Both the position numbers and the translations under genes were made by a program. The notes beneath the pieces were generated by a model that saw only the letters and a program-made list of their open reading frames with translations, ran no database searches and had not been told where the DNA came from. Below, piece after piece: positions 47,815 to 59,906 of a stretch of DNA of 64,000 bases (position 1 is its first letter; each line of letters starts with the position of its first letter). This stretch comes from Heloderma charlesbogerti (taxonomy: Eukaryota > Chordata > Lepidosauria > Squamata > Helodermatidae): NCBI GenBank assembly GCA_026122225.1, contig JANEZZ010002661.1, forward strand, positions 310,001-374,000, in the 5' to 3' direction.

Positions 47815-48471
47815 TCAACTCTCTTCCACTAAGGTTGTTGGGGCACCTTCAATTTCACTGCCACTTATTAGTTCCCTTTCCCTCAGAGATGTAAGTATTT
47901 CAATGACATATATGTATTCCATCACACGCTTGCTAGGGATAATTACCTGAAAAACATTAATTACATCTTTGAAACTGCTAGGCTTGCCTAATATTGTATT
48001 TGCCATTGGCATATATTCATTTTTACTATTGAACTTATGAAACGGAAAACCTCCCATGAAAAAAATAAAGCACTGGAAATTTTTCCACCCAACATCACTG
48101 GATGTACATTCAAAATGTTCAGCAGAATGTGTACTGCCATCTACCATTTGGAACAACTAGTCATGCAAAACTATGTATGATGACCTAAGTATTGGGGCAC
48201 TTATGCCTTTCAGGACCTTCTCTCATGTGTTGCATCTGATATGAAAGACAACAACATGCATAAATCATCCACAAAGTGGTGACTTACAGATGGACATACC
48301 CTTCATATCTGTTGTTGCACATATTTTTTGTACTCCAGCTTTTAGACCCAAGTACGACATTATTTCAAGAAGCAGCTCATTTTTTTTTTTTAAAGAACAT
48401 GGTATTACAATTTTGTAAAAACTTAAAACAAAAAGTCCCATGGTACCTTCAATAAATGCCTCAATAGCCAA
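47815..48471 (-). other. Unrecognised ORF-like stretch
   Basis: Two minus-strand open frames (47815-48156 and 48265-48471) lie in AT-rich DNA. The first includes GWKNFQCFIFFMGGFPFHKF, the second a KKKNELLLEIMSYLGLK stretch. They sound like decayed transposon coding sequence but match no family I can name. There is no splice pattern joining them to CDH23. Confidence 0.25.
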
Positions 48472-49096
48472 AGTCTACTTTGCCAGGTATAACTACAGGC
48501 GTGTTCCCCCTAGTCTAAATTAGGCTCCAGCCCAATTGATAACTATTACCACATATACGAATTCTGAATACAAAACTTCTGAACTGTACATTAATGTGCA
48601 GTACCCACCACCTACTAGCGGAGTACTCACACTATTAGACACAGCCATAGCAATGCCCTGAAAAGGTGGAGAAAAATCCGTAACTCTTCATCTCTTTAAT
48701 CAACTAATTGTTACGGGGCTAGAGGAATGCTCATATAGCATTGTTCCCAAGGGCATTTGTCTGGCCCAACCCCCAGGAAACTCAGCCATGATGGATGCTA
48801 TGGAGACAGCCTCACCATTTGCTATGAGTGGCCACAATGAGTTTTTCTTTAAACTGAAAAGGGAGATGGGAGAGGGAACCCTCCACCACCTAATAATACA
48901 AAGGTAAGCCAACCCTCAAACCCCCATCCAAATTTCCACTGATCCCCACTCTTCAGGGAGTTTTCTATCCCCTCTGAAGAATTGCCCCCAAAAGCTGGGC
49001 TTAAAGGTTTGGCCCAGCTTGAGGTTAAAATCAGTCCTGGGTCTGGAAAGATTGTAAGTATAGGTATATACTTACACCTATATACTCTACCATAAT

Positions 49097-49200
49097 ACTC
49101 TAGTGGTTAGAGTATCTGGCTTGGACAAGGGCAACCTGGGTTCATTCTTGGTCAGTGGATAGCCATGGACAAATCACTACTCTCTCAGACTCACATTGAC
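49097..49200 (+). mobile_element. tRNA-derived SINE head
   Basis: TACTCTAGTGGTTAGAGTAT and ACCTGGGTTCATTCTTGG resemble A- and B-box regions of the SINE at 18472; only the head is kept. Confidence 0.6.
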
Positions 49201-49202
49201 AT

Positions 49203-49588
49203 TGTTCACAAATATCAGCAACTCATTGGTTAAAAACTGATGGGTTGTAGCATGCCCGCCTCTTCCACTTCACAGCACAACCCATGATTCTCTCCTTTGT
49301 AGGTTGTGCAGCATGACATCTAGACCTGGACTGCTGGGTATTTTGGGGCTAAACAAGCCAGCGGTTAACCCAACAACAAACCATGGGTTAATTGTTGGGT
49401 TGTTTAACCCCTAAACAACCCAGGGGTCCAGATTCATATGACACGCTGCACAACCTACAAAGGAGCTGATTGTGGGTTGTGCAGTAAAGTGGAAGAGGCG
49501 TGTGTGCTGCAGACAGCATGACCATTCGTGCATAACAAACCATCAATTTTTAAACTAATGGCTTGTTATTACATGCAAACCAGGTCAT
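49203..49588. repeat. Palindromic MITE (family P3)
   Basis: Outer arms TTGGTTAAAAACTGATGGG and its partner near 49540-49565; inner arms CACAACC...CCTTTGTAGGTTGTGCAGC mirrored at 49443-49465; core AACCATGGGTTAATTGTTGG. Followed by a (CAA)n run at 49594-49629. Confidence 0.78.
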
Positions 49589-49593
49589 TGCAC

Positions 49594-49629
49594 TACAACA
49601 GCAACAGCAACAACAACAACAACAACAAA
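49594..49629. repeat. (CAA)n microsatellite
   Basis: CAACAG and CAA triplets, about twelve units. Confidence 0.9.
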
Positions 49630-50237
49630 CACAGCGTTCTGATCTCTTTGGAGAAAGGGTGGGTGGCAAATAAATAACAAACCCCCTACAATCTTTCACT
49701 AAGACCTATTAGCAACAATTGAAAGCTAATGTGGAGTGCACCACAGCAGAAGGAGAGGAGAGAGGGAATGCAGTGCCACCAACAAGGGAGAATTCCTTTT
49801 AATATGTCACTCCCTGCAGGACAAGGGTGCCCTTGCAAAATGAATGACATCAGTCCTGCTAAATAAAGGGGTTCCCAGGTTTCTTTGTTTGTTGGAAGAG
49901 GGTTTTTTAAATTTAAAAACCAAGGAATAGAAATTGATGGAAAGCAAATTGCTTTGGCCAGAAATTCTCTGCTGAAAAGAGCTGTAGCAGGAAAGCAATT
50001 ACTGACTGTCAAAAATCTGTCAAGGCATCAGAGCGACCTGCCATGACTCTCATCGCCGCATACTGCCTGCCAGCATCCAAGTAATACTCTGTGTGGTGAT
50101 GAGCAAAGAAACAGGGACACAGAAAGGAACAAGTGGTACATGCAACATGCCAGGATCAGGAGCACAAACATGGGCAGGAGGAAGGGATACTTTATGCGGG
50201 CCTGGAGATCCAGGGCCCCACCAGCTTGGGCTATAAG

Positions 50238-51130
50238 TAGGGATGGCGGAGAATTTCTCGACGAATCTCCGGGAGGCCGAATGCCAATGCATTTGGCCCC
50301 CCGAAATTGGTGGTGAAATTCTCCGCCGGCCCCCTGCCCCCCCCGGGATGGGACTTACCTCGTGCGAATGTCTCTCTCGTCGGCAGGTCCCGGCGGTGTT
50401 TCGGCGGGGGGGGGGGCCGCCATTGCAAAATAAAAAAGGAAAGTAAAAAAACAACAACATACACCCGTGATAGGCTACGTAATGATTTACGTAGCCTATC
50501 ACGGCTAGATTTCCAAAGTCAGCCGTGATAGGCTACGTAAATCGTCACGTAGCCTATCACGGGTGACTTTGAAAAAAAAAAAAGCGCGTACGCAAATGGC
50601 GGCGCCCATGGGGCGCCGCCATTTGCGTTCCTTAGTTTGGCACATCTAGTCTACGTAAAGATTTACGTAGACTATGGCGAAAATAAGGGAAACGCAGATA
50701 GCGTTCCCTTATTTTTGCTGTAGTCTACGTAAATCTTTACGTAGACTAGACGTGCCAAACTAAGGAATGCAAATGGCGGCGCCCCATGGGCGCCGCCATT
50801 TGCATACGCGCTTTTCCCCCCCCCCAAAGTCACCCGTGATAGGCTACGTGACGATTTACATAGCCTATCATGGCTGACTTTGGAAATCTAGCCGTGATAG
50901 GCTACATAAATCGTTACGTAGCCTATCACAGGTGTTTTTTTTTTTTTTACTTTACTTTACTTTTTTTTTTCATGGCTGGGTAGACGGGGCGCTCCTCCCC
51001 GGCCTGAATTTCGGCGGCGAGGGATGGGGCGCCTCCCCCCCGGCCTGAATTTCGGGAGGAGAACCGAGGCACCTCCCCCGCACCGCGAAGCAAGCTGCAG
51101 GACCAGGTAAGTCCCTTTCGTCCATCCCTA
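50238..51130. mobile_element. Hairpin element copy D (hAT-like, best-formed)
   Basis: An 893-bp element with a perfect 8-bp target duplication GCTATAAG (50230-50237 and 51131-51138). Left end TAGGGATGGCGGAGAATTTC, right end complement TAGGGATGGACGAAAGGGAC. Six TACGTAAA hairpins occur in mirror order: two of the GATAGGC type, one GGCGGCGCCCATGG module, one TAGTCTACG type, a centre near 50692, then the reverse. One example pairs 50465-50482 with 50487-50504 perfectly over 18 bases. Donor-like AG|GTAAGT faces outward on both sides (complement of 50353-50358; 51107-51112). No transposase gene. Confidence 0.95.
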
Positions 51131-53984
51131 GCTATAAGCCTATTTCCATGAGGGGGGAAATGGCAAAACTGTAGATTTATACAAACTTATTTCCCTGTAC
51201 CTACACGGGTTGTCCAGATCTTGTAAGGTGTTGTGAAATTTGCCAAATTAGGCAAATATTAGGACTGAAAGGGGAACATTCTGAATAGTGAACTGGTAGC
51301 CCAAGTCCTGCTCTAGAAAAGAGAGAGGAAGTGTACAGGAAACTCTAGGACTTCTAGTTTGAGAGACAGAAATAACTCTGCCACGCTGTGCAACATGCTT
51401 TTTCAAGAACTGTAAGTCCCAGAGTTCCTTGGTTCCTTAGTTTCTGCCAGCATTTCCTCCTGTGTACAGGTAGGAGAACATCTGTAAGTAAATGACTTTG
51501 GTCTTTAGAATGAATGGAAGAATTGACACCAGATCCCAAGGACAGGAAGCATTGCCTAGAGAGCATTTGTCACTCTTGGACTATAATCTGGAGAACAAGA
51601 GTGCCAACTGCCATGCAGACTAGTCTGTATCACTTCTCTCCAGCTTATTTACTGCTGCCATCACCCTCTCTTCAACTCTAGAACTGGGCTGAGAGGGACC
51701 CCATGAACCATGTCTTAAGTTTATCTGGGAAGGGTAAAACTCTTAGCAAACTCTCCCAGTCACCACTGGGCAGAGTCTAACCTGTTGTCCCCTTATCTCC
51801 CTTTAAGACAAAGTGTATAGCATGGATTAATGGTCTGGCATGTGGGGGAACAATCCTTGAGATGTCAGAGTACACAATCTAAGCCCAGGTACCAATTAAG
51901 AAGATGCATTAAGAGTAAGGATAAGAGAAGAGGGAGAAGGCAGGTGGGTAGCATACAAAATAAACAATGTTCTCTCTAAATAACCTACACTCGACAGTCT
52001 TAAAGAGAAGTTCCAAAACTTAAGAGAAGGGCGCATGGATTACACATGAGTTTTGAGATGGCAAAGGCATTCCAACTGGTGACATAGTACATAGGGGAAC
52101 AGCCCCGCCTTTAACCCTGGACACCCGATGGGAGGGGCTTGGCAAAGGGGAAAGAAACTACCACTTAGGTGTTGCCATAGCAGGTGGGCTAGGAGTTTCT
52201 TATTCACTGGAGGCATGACATTTCCCCATGTACACAGAGGCAATGGCCCATCTACGCTTTGTCAAGAACCCGGGAAGGGGAAATAAGATGCATGGATAAG
52301 AAAGATCTCTTCTCTATTCCAGCAGAACTCACATACTACGAAGAATTTTCTGCAATGGAGACTCTTGTTTGCACCAGGCCTAGAGAACTGGGTACTGGCT
52401 AGGGTGGAAAAATAGCACTGTCCCCATGTCATATTGTAGTACGCAGCCTTGGGCCTCCTCATCAGCAACCAGAATGTTAAGAGTAAAGTAGGTACTAGCC
52501 CAAAGAGGGGAGAAATCTGCCACTCCTGTTTTAGTTGTATCCTCACAGTATGTTTATTACTGATATTTGTGTGTCTTCCTTTTATCAAAAAGACCAGGAT
52601 TGTGGCTGAAGTATGGCCTGGGAGCAAGTTGGGATTTTGTTGCATATATCTGTATGTTTAGGGCCTTAGATTGCCCAGATGGATAGCAGATCTATTGATT
52701 GTTGGCTGGTGTTCTATAGATTCAGGGCTCAAAGAAATGGCACCGCAAACATGAAGTGCTCAACAGCAAATTGATCAAGTGCTCAACAGTGAATTCATTA
52801 GCAATGAATGGGAACCCACTTAAATTATTACAAACTGATGGGGTGGTGGGTGGGGGAGAGAGAAAATGTATATTCTTTATAATGTTCAGCATTCTTTCTC
52901 GCAGTGCTGTTGGCAGTGTATGAAGTTACAATCAGGAACAACCGGGCCTGACTTGCTTATTAGGATTGTTAAAGTGGGGGTGTATAAAGGTGATTGATTA
53001 GAGGAAGGGGAAGAAAAGAAGAAAGAAGCAGGGGGACACAGAAATGGAAAGAATAACAAAGGGGAAGACACTGTTAAAATGTCAAAGTGGTCCTTGAGAA
53101 ACTTGAGAGTGCAGAGCCTCAATGGATACAGACATTAAAGCTAAGCTAACAACCTGACAACTCTGCTGAAACTGGCAGGGGGAAAATGGCCAATCAACCC
53201 CCCTGGGAATTGTAGAGCTTCTTCTACTATTTCTCCCAGGTGTTGAGAAGGGAGGGGGAAGTCCCAGCTTCTTTTGATTGTGTTTTATAACAGCAGTGCC
53301 CTTAACATTAGCTGCGAGCGTAGTTCACAGAGTTGGCAAGGCAGCAGCTCCCTTGATTTTACACTGAATAATTTACTGCAGCCAGGCTGTTAGGAGCTAA
53401 GGATTACTGTTAACAATTTCAGCAGCCATATTATATTGTTAGCAATCACATAGCAAAAAAAAGAAAAAAAGATGTTAAGGTAGAGGATCCACACTTTTCT
53501 GTCCCCCCCCCCCATTTTATCTCCCCCCACCCCCAAGGTGACACCAGGACAATTTAGATGCTCGCCTCACCAGGTTTTATTGGAGCTTTGCGACTGGACC
53601 AGCAGCAGGTTTTCTGCTAATGAACCGTATTGATTTCATATTCTCTTGTTGTCCGCTTAAATGGCAAGCGGCATATCTGATAGATTAAATAACCACACAA
53701 TAGCTTGGCTGACATCTCAATCACTCCGCTGTTAGGTCTCTAATGAATTTTACAGCCCAGCAAAATGGAAGAAATTAAGGTCAAAGTCCAAAGAAGAAAA
53801 CATAAATCACTGCAATGAACTCTGAAATGTTTGCAAGAAGAGCTCATCCGTACAGTCCTTAGCGCTTCTTTCTCCCCTTTGCCACCATTAAAACCTCTGG
53901 CCTGTTCAAGTAACTGAGATTATGAGACAACCTGGAGCCTAGAACAGCCAGGGGAGCTGATGGATGTGTTCAACCTGAACGGAT

Positions 53985-54185
53985 GAGGAACATAGGAAGC
54001 TGCCTTATACCAAGTCAAATTATTGGTCTATCTAACTCAGTACTGACCACATTGACTGGCCGGAGCTCTCCAAGGTTTCAGACACAGGGCTTTCCCAGTC
54101 CTACCTGGAGATGCCAGAGTTTGAACCTGGAATCATCTGCATACAAAGCATGTGCTCTGCCACTGACCTACAGCCCCTCTCCCAG
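53985..54185 (-). mobile_element. tRNA-derived SINE
   Basis: Minus-strand copy of the 16137-16308 SINE: plus strand shows AGGAAGCTGCCTTATACCAA, GAGATGCCAGAGTTTGAACC (complement of the B box) and TGCTCTGCCACTGACCTACA (complement of the A box). Confidence 0.82.
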
Positions 54186-57100
54186 GAGCAATGAGGGCCA
54201 CAACTTAGAAATGTCCCCAGAAATGTGCTGGATTCTCTTTGATCTGAATGGAAAAGCATGGCCCACTCTAAAGTTTGAAGAAAATAATGCCCCCCTTTAG
54301 AATAAATTTTCCCAAGACTCCACTTTGGGAACAAAAAACATTCAAATATAATTTATAAAATCATTAAGATTGGGCTTCCAATCTTATTTCTTCTCACAAC
54401 ATGCAATTAACCCATGAGTTTCATTACCACAAAGTGTAGAGATAGTAGATAGCTTTATATACTAATTCATGGAAAATAAATCTGCCATGTTTGCTAAAAC
54501 AGAATAGAAATGCTTGAGGAATTTGATCTTTGTGAACTCGAATGCAAACAAATCTGATCAGCACCTCCTGGACTAATGTGCAGACTAGAACATGCGTGAA
54601 GAAATGTATTTGTATAAACCATAGGCTATTACAAAAGGTTAAAATAGAGATAGGTCATTACCTTTACAATTAAAGGAAATAGATTTTAAAAACTTTGCTC
54701 TAATTTTCTTAGCTGCGATCGCAAACAAGGCCACCTGTTTAGTAACATAAGGATCATTATCAATACTAGTATAACAGTACTAGTATTTTTTTTCAGATAG
54801 TGTTCTTTCAGACATTGTTTTTAACTGTGCAGCAATACATTTCTTTCTTGGAGATGAATGCAACTCACACAACGACATGTAAGGAACAATATACTGTATT
54901 TGTGGGGCTCTACAAATACATAATCGCTGTATAATTGGCAGCTTAGCATAACTTCCATTTAAATAAGCAGAGGCCATTGTCTGGAAGCATAGCTCAGTGA
55001 AGGCATGCCTCCAGACTAGAAGATAGTTACCCTTGGATTTCATACTTCTCAAAATTTTGTGATGTTTGCGGCTCAAAAACATATCAAAATGCAGTTTTAC
55101 AAAATCATACTTTAGGATAAAAGACCATTATACATGAGACGAAATAGAAAATATGTTCGAAATACATATTTTAAAATGCATTTTTTTAAAAAAAAATGCA
55201 GATTAGTGCAGAAACAGGATGGAATGGACTTATGAATGAGCACATGTGAAAGTGACACAACTGGAAACAAACTTATTTGTCCATCTCTAATATAGAAGCA
55301 GTATCCCTCAGAACACCAAAAGTGTAGGGGACTAACACCAGAGGATGGGTATCATCTATATGTCCTCTTTGTGAACTTCCCAGAGGAAGCTTTGGGAAAG
55401 ACTAGGGGAAACTTGGTCTAATACTGTAAGGCTATTCTTCTTTTTTGCTCTAACCAATTGACAGCTTGAATGGACACCTCACCTTGAATTAAAACTTCCC
55501 CCAAACTCACAGTTCAAAGTGCTAGCACAGCAGAAAAGTAATTTGAGGTGGAGAAGAGATTTAAAAATCACAATACTCGAGAAATGACTCTTGATCACTT
55601 ATTTGTTTTCTAAAGGATATAATTTAACGGTTGCAGATTTGCTGGTTTCTCTCATTCATTTTTCTTGCTCATTTTCCCCATACATCTGGACTCTGAAACT
55701 GTGTATTTATCCTGACAGCTCCATCAGGACACATAGCTGCAACGAAAGCTGCAATAAGTCTTTATCTCTCTTTAGTGCTTGTGCTGTCATGATTCCTATT
55801 CCATCCCATTCTGGTTTACGGATTGATATTTAGATTAGGGAGATAAACACAACCAAAGGGCACTGGTTTCTGACAGACAGATGAGAACTTCAGATCTGTC
55901 AGTCACTTTGCTACCTAGTAATTCCTCTCCGTTCTTTCTCTTCACTTTATTTAAAGAGATGAATTGATAAGAATATTTAAAAGGAACAAAGGGTTCAGCC
56001 TCCCCTCCCCATCCATTTGTGTTTAGCTTTCCAAACAATTTGGAATCTCTCTTTCTCTCTCTCCTTCGATTACTTAACTATTTACTGTGTCACATGTTTG
56101 CAGGTTTTCCTCTCCTACCACAGATAAAGAATTCAATTTTCTTTTAAACGGTGGTGGAAATTGGAAGAGATTTTGTTCTGTTTAAGCACAGCTGGAGTTT
56201 CAGGTCTCTGGGGGATTGTGAACAATGAGATCAATTAAGATGCCAATGGTGAGAGGAGGTTGGTGGGAGGGAGAAGTAGTATGGGATGAAGAGAAAGGTA
56301 AGGAAGAGGAAATCATGCATCCTGGAGGATACAGGAAAACTATGGTCCCTTTTTTGCTATATTGCTCCTCGTTTTACACTTGCAAAACTAGATCTGGGCT
56401 GTCAGCTTAAAGGTTTCCAATATGTTTATCAAGACAGAAACATTGACAGCCTTTTAACAGAAATATTGAGTTTCAGAGAACCATAGGGTATGCCTGCACT
56501 ATATGCTTACCGTATGTCAATACTGATTTGAGGCACACATCCCACTTTTACTGTATACACTACAACCCTCATTCGTCCATCTGGGCCTAAACCATATGAG
56601 CAGAGTAAAGCTTGGTTGGTGATAAAATGCTGTAAATTATATTAGATTGATAAGGGTTAAATTTCTCTGTTTCTCTTTCTACTACAAATCTGTGTCCTAT
56701 ACATCTTACATCAGGACTATCTTTCTTTCCTATTTCTCCACTCTACCTATCATGAACCTCACATTGTAGGATGTGTAATATCAGTATATCCTCAAGGAAG
56801 GCAGGTACTGGGATCCTCCAGCAGGTTTTTTGACATCATGGCAACAGAAGACAACCTCCAAGTTGATGACATGTAAGCCTCAGACCCAGAAGAACTAACC
56901 CCAGTTGAAATTGTAGTCCAGTGCAGTGGGCTGAACTCCCAGACTCATTCTCAGTGCCAAAAATCATGATGTCAGAAGATAGGGGTCAAGGCACATAACT
57001 GGCTGACTAATTGCTTCCTTAAAAGGACTTATTCAAAGAGAAGGTGACTTAAATACTAGCACACACGAGCTCAACAGAATGTTCCAGGAAGGGGTGGGTC

Positions 57101-57437
57101 TCCTGAAACCAGGATCAAGTGTTGGCCTGTTGCTGGTGAAACATCCTTGTCATAAAATCCTAGGACTCTGCTTTGCAGATCCTTGCCTCCAGTACCATTG
57201 CCTGTTGCATACAATTAGTCGGCTTTCAGCTGGACTGATCTGTGTTCTGGCTGGTTCCTTGTTCTAAGATTGCAGTTCATTTACTGCTTCTCAACAACCA
57301 AAGAATTCAGAGGTCCTCTTGGCTTCCCACTTTCTGCTTGCTGAGAGGCTTATTACACATTACATGCACATGTTTGTAGCAGAATCATAACACCATTTGT
57401 TTTTGCAGGGTTCCCTCCCCCACACCAAAAAGCATCT

Positions 57438-57905
57438 TTGGGAAGGAGAAATCTGGAACAGAGATGCAGTGGTGGTAGGGAGACATTTTTCTCCCTCTCT
57501 CACAATACTAGAACCTGGGATCATCCTACGAAGCTGATTGGTGGGAGATTCAGGACAGACAAAAAGAAGTACTTCACACATTGCATCGTCAAACTATGGA
57601 ATTCACTACCACAAGACTTAATGATGGCCACCAATTTTGATGGCTTTAAAAGGGGGTTAGACAAACTTCTGGAGGAGAAGGCTATCAATGGCTACTAGTC
57701 CTGATGGCTGTGTGCTACCTCCAGTATCAGAGGCAGTATGCCTATGTACACCAGTTGCTGAGGGACATGGGCAGGAAGGTGCTGTTGCACTCAAGTCCTG
57801 CTTGTGAGTTTCCCATGGGCAGCTGGTTGGTCACTGTGTGAACAGAATGCTGGACTAGATGGAACCTTAGTCTGATCCAGCATGGCTCTTCTTATGTTCT
57901 TAGAA
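57438..57905 (+). mobile_element. CR1-like LINE 3' end
   Basis: Frame reads FFSLSHNTRTWDHPTKLIGG, LWNSLPQDLMMATNFDGFKR and LLEEKAINGY, then the CR1 3' UTR: ACAGAATGCTGGACTAGATG and CAGCATGGCTCTTCTTATG. It is the same 3' block as 5870-6208 but better preserved. Confidence 0.88.
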
Positions 57906-58304
57906 GGCACTTTACCCTTTCCCTGCCTGCCATTGCTTTGCTCCAAATTATCCCCCGCAGCTACATCACCCAGGGTCCTAAATGTGTGTTTGCTCTGTTA
58001 AAGATGTGTGAGAGCAATGTGTAGTTAGGACTTAATACAGCCAGTGTACAAGAAGAGTTTTGCATGCTTTATTTTCTTGGATCAGATTAGAATGACCTGA
58101 ATTCAGCCACAGTAATTTCCATGTCATGATAAATTAAAAACCACAGAAGAGCTTAGCCATCGTTGCATTTCTCACCATGTAATTTCCCCCTTCTTTTCTT
58201 TGATTTGCACCATTGTGCAACATCACAATATTCTTTGCAATGGAAAATAAACTTGGAGACACATGTTCTTTGGATAAATTCTTCTATGATAGTTATGGGA
58301 TAGA

Positions 58305-58450
58305 ACAGCCTTTCTCAACCTGGTGCCCTCCAGAAGATTTGGTCTACAACCCCACCATTCCTGACCATTGGGCATGCTAGCTGGGGCTGATGGGAGTTGT
58401 TCTGTGAAGTCCAAAATATCTGGAGGGCACCAGGTTGGGGAAGGCTGTGA
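58305..58450. repeat. Palindromic MITE (family P1)
   Basis: CAGCCTTTCTCAACCTGGTG on the left, GGGCACCAGGTTGGGGAAGG on the right; near-complete arms. Confidence 0.8.
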
Positions 58451-59194
58451 TAGAAACAGCTAGCCTTAACCTTTTTGGCATAAAAAAGCTAAGTTGTTCT
58501 CTTCATTGGCTTTCCCCTCTATCAACCTCACCACAGTGTTCATCTCCTACCCTAAAAGCCAACTAAAATCCATCTTATATTGCCTCATGATGGGGAAATG
58601 ATAAAAGGTCTTTCAGCTGCTAGCAAGAACATCTATCAAATATATTCAGATTAGCTATGCCAAACTATCACTTATTTATTTTCAGTCAGCAAGCTGAGAG
58701 AGCTGGGCATAATGAAGGTCCATTTGAGAGGAAGACATTTTTAAAGGAACTTAAGGACAAGCCTTCCCCAGAAGCCCCAGTACCAAGCACAGAAAGCCCC
58801 TTTCAGCCACTACAAAGCCAATGCCAGCAGCAGCCCATCAACCAACTGGGAAAGTGATTTGCATTAAATATATGTTTATTGATGAACACTGATCTCCTTC
58901 CCAGTGTGAGACAACTACATTATTACTTTTTTGTCGACTCACATTCACATCTTGCTGGAAAGGAGGGAGGGGGAAAAAAAAGCATTGGATCAATTTTCTT
59001 GTCCCTTGTGCAAGACCAAGGTGGAAACTGAAAAAGCAGATGATGACAGGGTAAAGATTGTTAAAGTGAGAGTCTTTGTCAACTAAATTAAAACTTACCT
59101 AATGTGAGAGGCAATAAAAAGCTAATTAACACATTTACCTTGCTACTATATTCCTAAGGAGCCTGCTTCAATTATGTACTTATTATACGAAGGG

Positions 59195-59420
59195 TGACAT
59201 AAGCAGATGGAACATCAGAAGCACCTTTACACCAGGTCAGATTATTTTGTCCATCTAGCCCAGTAACTCTGATTAGCAAAAGCTTTCCACTGAGTCAGGG
59301 AGAAGCCCTTCCCATAATCTGCTATCTTATCCTTTAAATTGGAGTTGCCAGGGATTGAACCTAGGACTTTCTACATGCAATACATGTGCTTGACCACTGA
59401 GCTACATAGCACATGGGTGC
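59195..59420 (-). mobile_element. tRNA-derived SINE
   Basis: Plus strand shows TTTTGTCCATCTAGCCCAGT, TTGCCAGGGATTGAACCTAG (complement of the B box) and GCTTGACCACTGAGCTACAT (complement of the A box). Confidence 0.8.
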
Positions 59421-59906
59421 CGACATATGTAGCACTTGGTTACAGAGGTATGAGAAACAATGAGTATGCAAACCTACTACTAAGTATATGAAACAGGACC
59501 ATTACTACCTTTGGAGATAAGAATAGAATATATGAATTTGAACACACACATCTGTAAACTTGGTGTACAAAATATGCCCAGTCTGAAGACAAGAAACCGG
59601 CCAAATATTTTTGCTTCCTTGCACACTATACCTGTGAAGATTCGATTAGATTCAATACATGGTAAAGACTATTATTCACAGTGGAAATTGCATTATATGT
59701 ATACTTTTAAATTATAACTGGCAAGATTTTCAAATCAGATGTAATTATTGCTAATATCCAGACACAAGCAATATTGTTTGAACTCAGACTTGCCAGTTGC
59801 AGGACAGCATTCCTGACCAAAGTGCAACTAGAGAAATATATTAACTCTTCTGTTAATGTACTGGAGTTCTGCCATCCACCCACTGGAGTTCTCGATTTGT
59901 TCAGCA

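Noticed and set aside
50465..50930. CRISPR-like array of regularly repeated hairpins
   Set aside because: Repeats are palindromic modules in mirror order with no unique spacers, flanked by an 8-bp target duplication, in a vertebrate intron.
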